Assembly: GCA_005879585.1 (NCBI GenBank)
Contig: VBKG01000299.1
Span: 1 to 37,583, forward strand
DNA: 37,583 nt
DNA from: Deltaproteobacteria bacterium
GTDB lineage: Bacteria > Desulfobacterota > Binatia > DP-6
Direction: 5' to 3'
This document shows, piece by piece, positions 18,311 to 25,376 of the stretch. The notes beneath the pieces are model-generated. The model worked only from the letters and a program-made list of their open reading frames with translations, did not search any database and was not told where the DNA came from. Numbering within the stretch: position 1 is the stretch's first letter; each line of letters begins with the position of its first letter. Made by a program: the position numbers and the translations under genes.

Positions 18311-18844
18311 TCACGGGTGCGGCTGCAGCGAATCGATGAGCGCGGTGAAGCCGGGCTTCGCCGCGTCCATCGTGGCCGACGGACCGACGGCCTTGAAGAA
18401 CCACGGCCCGCTCTTGCCTTCGACCACGGCCGCGAGCAGGCGGAAGGCCGCGCGCGGCGCGCTGCCCGAGGGGCCGCCGACGTAGGTGCCGGGCAGATCG
18501 AGCGCCGTCACGCGGAGGCCGTGCACCGTGCGGCTCGTCACCGTCGCCACGTCGCGCGGCGAACGACCGTCGGGCTCCGTGAACTGCCCGTACCAGCGCG
18601 TGAGATTGTCCTCGGACGAGCCGCCCTTGCCTTCGCCGAAGTAGAAGAGGACGAGCTCGCCGTCCTCGGCATCCGCCGACGCGCGCGGAATCCGGTACTG
18701 CGCCGCCCGCATCTCGGACGCGGCGGGCACCCGGCTCCACTCGCGCGGGACGGTGAACCGCAGGCCTGCGGCCTCGGCGTGGAGCGTGTCGGCGGCCGCG
18801 GCACGAGTCAGTCCGAGCAGAAGCGCGAGCACGACGCGGCGCAT
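18311..18844 (-). CDS. Secreted protein of unknown function
   Basis: From ATG 18844 the product has 177 residues. The signal peptide is MRRVVLALLLGLTRAAAADT. The mature protein has a LRFTVPREWSRVPAASEMR block, then AQYRIPRA, GELVLFYFGEGKGGSSEDN and LTRWYGQFTEPDG. This block order resembles small secreted proteins found in planctomycetes and myxobacteria with no assigned role. It ends FKAVGPSATMDAAKPGFTA and a short tail. There are no cysteines or lipobox, so it should be soluble in the periplasm. Open sequence upstream of 18844 in this frame is antisense to the DUF1800 gene and is not part of it. Confidence 0.75.
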   Translation of the reverse strand: MRRVVLALLLGLTRAAAADTLHAEAAGLRFTVPREWSRVPAASEMRAAQYRIPRASADAEDGELVLFYFGEGKGGSSEDNLTRWYGQFTEPDGRSPRDVATVTSRTVHGLRVTALDLPGTYVGGPSGSAPRAAFRLLAAVVEGKSGPWFFKAVGPSATMDAAKPGFTALIDSLQPHP

Positions 18845-18919
18845 GGCGCCCTCTAGCGCACTCCGTGCCGCCTGAGAAAGCCCTCCGCAAGATTTCTCCT
18901 TGACAGCGTCTTCGGCGAT

Positions 18920-20281
18920 GTGGCTTCTGGCGTGCGCCGCATGGTCACGCTCGACTACGACAAGGCCGCGCATCTGTACCGGCGCGCGGGCTTCGGCGCG
19001 TCGCAGAGCGAGATCGAGGCGCTCGTCGGCCTCGACGCCGGCACCGCCGCGGACCGCTTCCTCGACTTCCGGGTGTCGAGCGCGCGGACCAACGGCGCGG
19101 ATGCCGAGGCGGCGGCGCGCGCATGGCTGAAGCGCATGCTGAGGAAGCCGCCCCTCCAGGAGAAGATGACGCTCTTCTGGCACGGGCACTTCGCCAACTC
19201 GATCGACAAGGTGGACGACACCAAGCTGATGAACGTCCAGAACGGGCTCTTCCGCCTGTACGCGACGGGCAACTTCAAGGCTCTCGTGCGTGCGGTCACG
19301 AAGGACCCCGCGATGCTCGTCTTCCTCGACGGCCAGGACAACGAAGCCGGCAACCCGAACGAGAACTACGCGCGCGAGCTGATGGAGCTCTTCACGCTCG
19401 GCATCAAGGACGACGCCGGCGTCGACAACTACTCGCAGAGCGACGTGCATCAGCTCGCGCGGGCGCTCACGGGCTACGTGATCGACCACACCCGCGGCGT
19501 GCTCGATCCCGGACGACACGACGACGGGGCCGACAAGACGTTCATGGGCGTGACCGGTAACCTCGGCGTCGAGGGCGTGCCGGCCGCCGACGACGTGATC
19601 GAGATCATCTTCTCGCATCAGGACACGCGTGCGCCCGCGAAGCCGCGGGTGGCGCGCTTCCTCGCGCGCAAGCTGGCGCGCTTCTTCGGACCGGCCCAGC
19701 CGTCCGATGCGCTCGTCGACGCGATGGCCGATGCCTTCGCCGGCTCGGGCTGGGAGGTCGCGCCGGTGCTGCGCACGCTGTTCACCGCCGACGAGTTCTA
19801 CGCGCCCGCAAACATGACCAGCACCGTCAAGTCTCCGGTCGAGTTCGTCCTCCAGCCGCTCCGCATGCTGAAGGCGAAGGCGACGCTGCGCGACGTCCCC
19901 TTCACCCTCGAGAGCATGGGGCAGCAGCTCTTCGCGCCGCCGAACGTGGCCGGGTGGCCGGGCGGCCTAGCGTGGATCAGCGCCGGTACGCTGCTCGCGC
20001 GCTACGGCTGGGCGCGCGACGTGGCCGCGGGTCGCGGCCGGACCCTCCGCGTCGATCCGACGCCGCTCCTCGCCGGCGCGACCACGACGGCGGACATCGT
20101 CGACAACGCGCTCACGCTGCTCGGCCCGCTCGCGCCGCCGCAGAGCGTTCGCGACCGTCTCGACGCGTACCTGAACGACCCGGCGCCTCCGCCCGCGCTC
20201 GCGGACGCGGGGTTCATCGACGAGAAGGTGCGCGGCCTCGTGGCGCTCGTGCTCGAGCTGCCGCACTTCCAGGTCCATTGA
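18920..20281 (+). CDS. DUF1800 domain protein
   Basis: The 453-residue product is a full-length DUF1800 protein. Landmarks are AAHLYRRAGFGASQSEIE near the start, PLQEKMTLFWHGHFANSID, GNPNENYARELMELFTLG, HQLARALTGY, the RVARFLARKLARFF block and FAPPNVAGWPGG near the C-terminus. No classical signal peptide is seen. The family's activity is not known, but it is almost always encoded directly before a DUF1501 protein, as here (14-bp gap). The start could be GTG 18920 or ATG 18941; the conserved block begins after the second, so the ATG may be right. It opens a three-gene exported-protein operon. Confidence 0.92.
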   Translation: MASGVRRMVTLDYDKAAHLYRRAGFGASQSEIEALVGLDAGTAADRFLDFRVSSARTNGADAEAAARAWLKRMLRKPPLQEKMTLFWHGHFANSIDKVDDTKLMNVQNGLFRLYATGNFKALVRAVTKDPAMLVFLDGQDNEAGNPNENYARELMELFTLGIKDDAGVDNYSQSDVHQLARALTGYVIDHTRGVLDPGRHDDGADKTFMGVTGNLGVEGVPAADDVIEIIFSHQDTRAPAKPRVARFLARKLARFFGPAQPSDALVDAMADAFAGSGWEVAPVLRTLFTADEFYAPANMTSTVKSPVEFVLQPLRMLKAKATLRDVPFTLESMGQQLFAPPNVAGWPGGLAWISAGTLLARYGWARDVAAGRGRTLRVDPTPLLAGATTTADIVDNALTLLGPLAPPQSVRDRLDAYLNDPAPPPALADAGFIDEKVRGLVALVLELPHFQVH

Positions 20282-20295
20282 GCAGTGGAGGACAG

Positions 20296-21621
20296 ATGCG
20301 CATCAGCCGTCGTCGCTTCCTGAAGGGTGCCGCCGCGACGACGGCGACGCTGGCGCTCTCCGGCTGGCGCCGCGTGCCGTGGCGTCCCGGCGTCGCCTGG
20401 GCGTCCGGCCCGTCGGATGCGATCCTCGTGGCCATCCGGCTCTACGGGGGAAACGACGGCCTGAACACGCTGATCCCCGTGACCGGCCCGAACCGCACTC
20501 TGTACAACACGAGCCGGCCGGCGCTCGGCATTCCGGTCGGGTCGCTCGGAATGACCGCGGTCGGGGCCGACGCGCTCGGTCATACCTATGCGCTCCACCC
20601 CGACACCAAGAACGGGCTCTGGGCGCTCTTCAACAGTCACAAGCTCGCGATCATTCCGGGTGTCGGCTACCCGAACCAGAGCCTGTCCCACTTCCTGTCG
20701 GAGGCGATCTGGTACCGGGCCGACCCCGTCGGCATCCCCGCGACGGGCTGGCTCGGCGGCTGGCTCGACGGCCTCGGTCTTCCCGCCACCGCGGTGCCGG
20801 CGGTGGACGTCGAGGGTGGCTACCTGACGCCGCTCCTCCGCACCAGCTCGAGCAGCGTGCTCGCGATCGGCGACCTGCCGAGCTTCGTCTTCCCGATCGA
20901 CTACGACTATTCCCCCGAAGACGACACGGCCAAGCGGACCGCGTTCGAAGACATCTATCAGAGCCTCGCGTCGGCGTCGGCGCCGCTGGATCGAATCGCG
21001 GCCGTCGGCTACGCGACGTCGCTCAAGACGGCTGCCTACCCGCACGACACCGTCGACGCCCCGCTCCTCGACGCGATCGACGGCAATCTCGGCCAGGACC
21101 TGAAGACCGTGCTCACGCTCATCCAGGCCAACGTCGGGGCGCGCGTGTTCCACGTCGGGATCGACGGCTTCGACACCCACTCCGGCCAGGGCGGCATCGG
21201 CGGGTTCCAGGGCGCGCTCTTGAAGCGCCTCGGCGAGGCGATGAAGGCGTTCCTCGACAGCCTGGACTCCACGACCCGCGCCAAGACGATCATCTGGACG
21301 TTCTCGGAGTTCGGCCGCCGCATCGAGGAGAACGGCTACGGCGGCAATGCGGGCACGGACCACGGCAGCGTCGCTCCCATGTTCGTCGCCGGCGACGCGG
21401 TCGCCGCGGCGAAGATCTGGGGCGCCTATCCGGACCTCGCCAACCAGGACGACGACGGCAACTTGATCTTCGAGGAGACGGGCACGGGGGAGGGACGCAC
21501 GGTCGATTTCCGCGACTACTTCGGGACGATCCTCAAGTGGCTCGGCGTGGCCGCCCCGACGACGGTCCTGCCGACGACGGGGGGCTGGTCGACGTTCACG
21601 GACCTCGGGTTCCTCGGATGA
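20296..21621 (+). CDS. DUF1501 protein with twin-arginine signal
   Basis: The 441-residue product starts MRISRRRFLKGAAATTATL, a Tat-type twin-arginine leader, so it is probably exported folded, perhaps with a metal. The DUF1501 core shows RLYGGNDGLNTLIP, GVGYPNQSLSHFLSEAIW, GFDTHSGQG near residue 292, IIWTFSEFGRR and AGTDHGSVAPMFVAG. Those Asp/His motifs match the sulfatase/alkaline-phosphatase-like superfamily to which DUF1501 is related, which suggests a metal-dependent hydrolase. The substrate is unknown. GGAGG precedes the ATG. Its stop overlaps the next gene by 4 bp (ATGA). Confidence 0.94.
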   Translation: MRISRRRFLKGAAATTATLALSGWRRVPWRPGVAWASGPSDAILVAIRLYGGNDGLNTLIPVTGPNRTLYNTSRPALGIPVGSLGMTAVGADALGHTYALHPDTKNGLWALFNSHKLAIIPGVGYPNQSLSHFLSEAIWYRADPVGIPATGWLGGWLDGLGLPATAVPAVDVEGGYLTPLLRTSSSSVLAIGDLPSFVFPIDYDYSPEDDTAKRTAFEDIYQSLASASAPLDRIAAVGYATSLKTAAYPHDTVDAPLLDAIDGNLGQDLKTVLTLIQANVGARVFHVGIDGFDTHSGQGGIGGFQGALLKRLGEAMKAFLDSLDSTTRAKTIIWTFSEFGRRIEENGYGGNAGTDHGSVAPMFVAGDAVAAAKIWGAYPDLANQDDDGNLIFEETGTGEGRTVDFRDYFGTILKWLGVAAPTTVLPTTGGWSTFTDLGFLG

Positions 21622-22574
21622 CGGTGCGCGCACTCCTCGCCGCCGCCGTCGCGCTCACCGCTTCCGCGGCGTTCGCCCTCACGCCGGGCGGCGGCTCGTC
21701 GCGCACGGACTGTCTCGTCGAGTTCGGAACGACGCCAGCCAACTACCCGCCGACGCGACCGCGTCACATCCAGTGCGTCGACAACGACCCGAGCTGCGAC
21801 ACCGACTCGACCGTGGGGCGGTGCGGCGTGCCGCTGAGCGTCTGCCTGAACGTGACGGATCCGAACCTGCCCGACTGCGCGCCCGCGTCGCTCGAGCTGT
21901 TCACGATCAAGAACTACCAGCCCGACACCAACCCGAAGCACGACTTCGGCTTCCAGAACTTGCAGGACCAGGTGAACCAGCTCTTCCTGCCCCTCGGTCC
22001 GACCCAGCACGACGTCTGCACGACCGACGACGTGAACCCGGTCACGATCCTCGTCACGCTGAAGCTGTCGCTGCGAACCCAGAGCTACCGGAAGGCGTCG
22101 AAGACGCTCCGCACGCGGCTCGACGGCCACGCGGGCAGCGCGGCGGTCGACGACGCGGATACCCTGAAGATCACCTGCCTGCCCGGCACCGACGGTCCGT
22201 GCACGGGGGTCACCGGGACGTTCGACCAGATGCAGAAGCAGATCTTCACGCCGCGCTGCGCGCTCCCGACTTGCCACGCCGCCGCGCAGCCCCCGCACGA
22301 CCTGTCACTGCAGCCCGCGGACGCGTACGCGAGCCTCGTGAACCACGCGGCCGACGAGTCGAACCACGGTCTCGACCGCGTGCTGCCGGGAGACCCCGCC
22401 AACAGCTTCCTCGTCCTCAAGCTGCGCGGCACCCTCGAGCCGGGCGAGGGCGATCGGATGCCGCGCGGCGGTCCCTACCTCGACGCGTCCGCGATGCAAC
22501 TCATCACCGACTGGGTCACCGCGGGCGCACCCGAGACCGGCTTCGTCGGCTCGAGCAGCGACTGCCCGCACTGA
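21618..22574 (+). CDS. Exported cytochrome-c-like protein with a CX4CH motif
   Basis: The 318-residue product has a signal peptide (MTVRALLAAAVALTASAAFA) and a Cys-rich N-terminal half with about ten cysteines, implying disulfides. The C-terminal ~110 residues follow the layout of planctomycete/myxobacterial cytochrome-c-like domains. IFTPRCALPTCH comes first, then LSLQPADAYASLVNHAADES, RVLPGDPANSFLVLKL, GDRMPRGGPYLD and ITDWVTAGAP. The Cys pair is spaced CX4CH rather than CX2CH, so covalent heme attachment is uncertain. It is translationally coupled to the DUF1501 gene, suggesting the three products act together outside the cell. Confidence 0.85.
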   Translation: MTVRALLAAAVALTASAAFALTPGGGSSRTDCLVEFGTTPANYPPTRPRHIQCVDNDPSCDTDSTVGRCGVPLSVCLNVTDPNLPDCAPASLELFTIKNYQPDTNPKHDFGFQNLQDQVNQLFLPLGPTQHDVCTTDDVNPVTILVTLKLSLRTQSYRKASKTLRTRLDGHAGSAAVDDADTLKITCLPGTDGPCTGVTGTFDQMQKQIFTPRCALPTCHAAAQPPHDLSLQPADAYASLVNHAADESNHGLDRVLPGDPANSFLVLKLRGTLEPGEGDRMPRGGPYLDASAMQLITDWVTAGAPETGFVGSSSDCPH

Positions 22575-22592
22575 CCCGCGGCGGCGCCGGGG

Positions 22593-23708
22593 TCAGGGCG
22601 TCGCGATGATCTCCTGGAGCCGTCCCGCGGCGTCGTCCAGTGACCCCGCGAGCGAGGTCATGCAGGTGGTCGAGATGCGCCCCTGCCGGTTCGCGCGCCG
22701 GGCGAGCCGGCCGCCCTTGCTGAGCAGGGCCTCCGCACGGACGAGGAGGCGGTGCGCCTTCTTCGGCTTCGCCTCGTGCGCGCGGGCCATCAGGCGGCAG
22801 GCGCGCATGAGGTGCTTCGGCACGCAGAGCGGGACACGCTGATTGGAGCACGAGTTCTGCGGCAGGCCGGCGCTGCAGAAGCAGTCGAGCGCGGCCATGC
22901 CCTCGAAGTGACGGTGGACGCAGCCCGTTGCCGGGTTGCAGGTATCGGCGGTGCAGGTTTCGCCGTCATTGCAGTTGACGGCCGTCCCGGCGATGCAGCG
23001 GCCGTTCCAGCAGCTCTCGTGCTCGGTGCAGGCGTTGCCGTCGTCGCACGTCGACCCGTCGTGCTTGACGGGGTTCGTGCAGGTGCCGGTGTTCGGATCG
23101 CAGACGCCGGCCTCGTGGCACTGGTCGGACGCGGTGCAGGTGACCGGCGTGCCAGCGCACTGCCCGGCGTGGCAGACGTCGCCCTGGGTGCACTTGTCAC
23201 CGTCGCTGCACGTGGTGCCGTCGGCGGTCAGTAGGTCGGCGGGGCAGGTGTCGGCCGACCCGTCGCACCGTTCCTCCGGGTCACAGGGGCCCGTCGAGGC
23301 GCGGCAGACGTCGGTGCGCTTGTGGTCCGCGGGGCAGGCCGCATTCGTGCCGGAGCAGGTCTCGGCCACGTCGCACTCGCCGGCGGCGGCACGGCACTCC
23401 GTGCCGGCCGGAACGAAGGCGTCGGCCGGGCAGGCCGCATTCGCTCCGGAGCAGGTCTCGGCCACGTCGCACTCGCCGGCGGCGGCGCGGCATTCCGTGC
23501 CGGCCGGGGCGAAGGCGTCGGCCGGGCAGTCGTTGGAGACGCCGTCGCAGCTGTCCGCCACGTCGCAGTCGCCTGCCGTCGGGCGGCATACGCCGGTGCT
23601 CTTCTGATCGGTGGGGCACGCGGCGTCGGAGCCGGTGCAGAACTCCGCGACGTCGCACGCGCGGCCCGGCACTTCACGCTGGAGGCCTTGAACGCGTCGG
23701 CCGGGCAA
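22593..23708 (-). pseudogene. C-terminal part of the frameshifted vWA/disintegrin-like protein
   Basis: Real coding here starts near 23657, where the cysteine-repeat frame resumes with [11 protein letters not shown]. The open frame up to 23708 begins with an out-of-frame MPGRRVQG stretch. It holds the rest of repeat unit 5 and units 6-9. A second cysteine-rich block follows (CSDGDKCTQGDVC, CDDGNACTEHESC, CNDGETCTADTC), of a kind common in deltaproteobacterial secreted proteins. A helical basic C-terminal domain then ends LDDAAGRLQEIIATP. The missing N-terminus is the vWA part encoded upstream at 23228-24994. If the 7-nt deficit is an assembly error, both parts are one gene spanning 22593-24994. 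Confidence 0.75.
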
Positions 23709-24049
23709 TCGTTGGAGACGCCGTCGCAGCTCTCGGCGACGTCGCAGGAGCCGGCGGCGGCGCGGCAGGTGCCGGTGCTCTTCGCATCCGACGGACAGAG
23801 GCCGCTCGTGCCGGTGCAGAACTCTGCGAGGTCACACGCCCCGACGGAGGGGCGGCACTCGAAGGTCGACGGCCGCAGCACGTCGGCCGGGCAGGTCGCG
23901 CTCGCGCCGCTGCAGAACTCGGCGACGTCACACGCGCCGGTGGCGCCGCGGCACTGGAACGTGGCCGGCTTGAAGTCGTCGGCGGGGCAGGTGGAGCTGG
24001 TGCCCGTGCAGAACTCGGCGACGTCGCACGGACCGGCCGCGGCGCGGCA
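23211..24049 (-). repeat. Nine tandem disintegrin-like cysteine repeats
   Basis: Nine units of 30 or 32 residues follow one another: 32, 32, 30, 32, 30, 32, 32, 30, 32. Each has four cysteines at unit positions 1, 8, 14 and 21. The shared pattern is CRxAxGxCDVAExCxG, then four variable residues, then CPAD. Nine such units need 846 bp; the tract measures 839 bp, and the missing 7 bp fall in unit 5. Two adjacent segments (23341-23433 and 23437-23529) are nearly identical at a 96-bp offset, with about six mismatches, so some units arose recently. Units 3-4 and 5-6 also look like a duplicated pair. Confidence 0.85.
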
Positions 24050-24994
24050 CATCGTCGTGGACGATTCGATCTTGCACGACGACGAGCAGCAGTCGCCGTC
24101 GTTCAGGTTGCCGTCGTCACACTCTTCCCCCGGATCGAGGTGGCCGTTGCCGCAGCAGGCGCCGGCGATCGAAGCGTCGACGATGGCCGTGATGGCCTCG
24201 GAGAGATGCGACAGGTCGGCGATGCTGCCCTCCGTGCCGCCCATCTGCGCGATGACGCTCGAGTAGCGGTCGAAGAGCGTCGGGTCGGCCAGGGTGTCCC
24301 CGCACGGCGCCGGATTGCTGGGCGTCGGCCGGAACGGACAGAGAATGCCGTGCACCTGGGCGCGCTGCATGCCGGGCGCCATCAGGTCGTAGTCGTCGAA
24401 GTACTTCAGCCAGCTGCTGACGCTGTCGTCGCCCTCGCCGGGCGCGGGGCTCGAAGCCGGCGTCTGCTCGCCGGTGTCGGTGAAGAAGATGTTGACCAGC
24501 CGAGCATCGGGGCGGAGCGCGCAGTCCGTGCCGGGGACGGCGGCGCAGCCGCTGCCGGCGAGGAAGTCGTCGATCGCGATGGCGGCGCTGCTGAACCCGC
24601 GCTCGGTGCTGTCACCGCAGGTGCCCGCCTTCACGTAGGCGCACTGCGCCGTTCCGTTCTTGAAGACGTTGATGTCGCTCGTGAACGGGCAGACGCGCCG
24701 CCGTCCCGGGCCTGGCGACCCGGAGCAGACGTCGTTCGAGCTCGGCGCCACCTGCGCGTCCGTGTACGCGACGGCCATCCGCCAGTCCATCGAGCAGCTC
24801 GCATTGGCGAGCTGGCTGGCGATGTTGTCGGCAGCCGCGGAGAGCGTGGCCTGCTTGTCCGCCATCGAAGGCGAGTTGTCGATGATCCAGAGGAAATCGA
24901 CCTTCACCGCACGCGCGGTGCCTGCTCCGAGGAGCAGCGCGACGATGAGCGCCGCGACGACGCGTGCGCCTGTGGACCTCGTGATCGGCTTCAT
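23228..24994 (-). CDS. Secreted von Willebrand A domain protein with disintegrin-like repeats (frameshifted)
   Basis: From ATG 24994 (GGAG a few bases upstream) the product has a signal peptide to about residue 29. A vWA domain follows, beginning [15 protein letters not shown] with the MIDAS motif Asp39-x-Ser41-x-Ser43. After the vWA region comes [17 protein letters not shown] (about residue 280), a Myxococcus cysteine repeat. From about residue 316 it runs into repeats of the CRxAxGxCDVAExC type. At 23657-23668 the frame is lost. The remaining ~145 residues to 23228 are Arg/Pro/Ala-rich out-of-frame translation, so the real C-terminus is in the adjacent frame (22593-23656). vWA MIDAS domains bind ligands through a divalent metal. 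Ligand and role here are unknown. Upstream, the divergent giant protein gene shares its promoter region. Confidence 0.82.
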   Translation of the reverse strand: MKPITRSTGARVVAALIVALLLGAGTARAVKVDFLWIIDNSPSMADKQATLSAAADNIASQLANASCSMDWRMAVAYTDAQVAPSSNDVCSGSPGPGRRRVCPFTSDINVFKNGTAQCAYVKAGTCGDSTERGFSSAAIAIDDFLAGSGCAAVPGTDCALRPDARLVNIFFTDTGEQTPASSPAPGEGDDSVSSWLKYFDDYDLMAPGMQRAQVHGILCPFRPTPSNPAPCGDTLADPTLFDRYSSVIAQMGGTEGSIADLSHLSEAITAIVDASIAGACCGNGHLDPGEECDDGNLNDGDCCSSSCKIESSTTMCRAAAGPCDVAEFCTGTSSTCPADDFKPATFQCRGATGACDVAEFCSGASATCPADVLRPSTFECRPSVGACDLAEFCTGTSGLCPSDAKSTGTCRAAAGSCDVAESCDGVSNDCPADAFKASSVKCRAARATSRSSAPAPTPRAPPIRRAPAYAARRQATATWRTAATASPTTARPTPSPRPARNAAPPPASATWPRPAPERMRPARPTPSFRPARSAVPPPASATWPRPAPARMRPAPRTTSAPTSAAPRRAPVTRRNGATGRPTPAPPTY

Positions 24995-25376
24995 CGGTCT
25001 CCTTCTCCCTGCCGCCGCATGGCGCGGACGCGCATACCGGTGATCGCCGCACGAGCAAGGTGGGTGCCACCGGAAAGCGGCGCGCAGCGGGATGCGAGCG
25101 GTCATCGCGGCTCGCACGATCGCATGATCGGGTGCGGCGACCATGCGCGACGCGCGAGCCGCATGGGAGCCACCATGGCGCTGCGGTGGCGCGCGCGGTG
25201 ACCGCGAATTTCGCAGGCGATACGGCGCCGGCCGTGGCGTTCGCGGGCCCCTGAATTCGTCGCAATACGCCGCCGCAGATTTCTTGTCCGTGCGCTGGAG
25301 CATCACTAGCCTCGAAGCGGGGCCCCTGCGCGCGCCATGACCTCCCTCCGTTGCCTGTCACTCTCCCGGACCTGAG
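24995..25376. other. 382-bp divergent intergenic region
   Basis: This gap separates the minus-strand vWA gene from the plus-strand giant protein gene and should carry both promoters. For the minus strand, TTGCTC (25053-25058) and TATGCG (25031-25036) are spaced 16 bp apart, a plausible but weak sigma-70 site. For the plus strand, TTGTCC at 25284-25289 lies 17 bp before TAGCCT, which is weaker. A small palindrome, GCGAATTTCGC, sits at 25204-25214. I see no gene; short frames here are Arg-rich. Confidence 0.4.
25031..25058 (-). promoter_or_regulatory. Possible promoter for the vWA/disintegrin-like gene
   Basis: On the minus strand TTGCTC, a 16-bp spacer and TATGCG lie about 40-65 bases before the ATG at 24994. 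The match to the sigma-70 consensus is partial (4/6 at -35 and 3/6 at -10). It is the best candidate in the gap by eye, nothing more. Confidence 0.25.

Noticed and set aside
18900-18905. Perfect TTGACA before the DUF1800 gene
   Set aside because: No -10-like hexamer lies 16-18 bp downstream, and the transcript would start at or inside the proposed start codons. It is probably chance.
23211-24049. Regular ~96-bp repeats that could suggest a CRISPR or other DNA array
   Set aside because: The units are in-frame coding repeats with conserved cysteines and no variable spacers.
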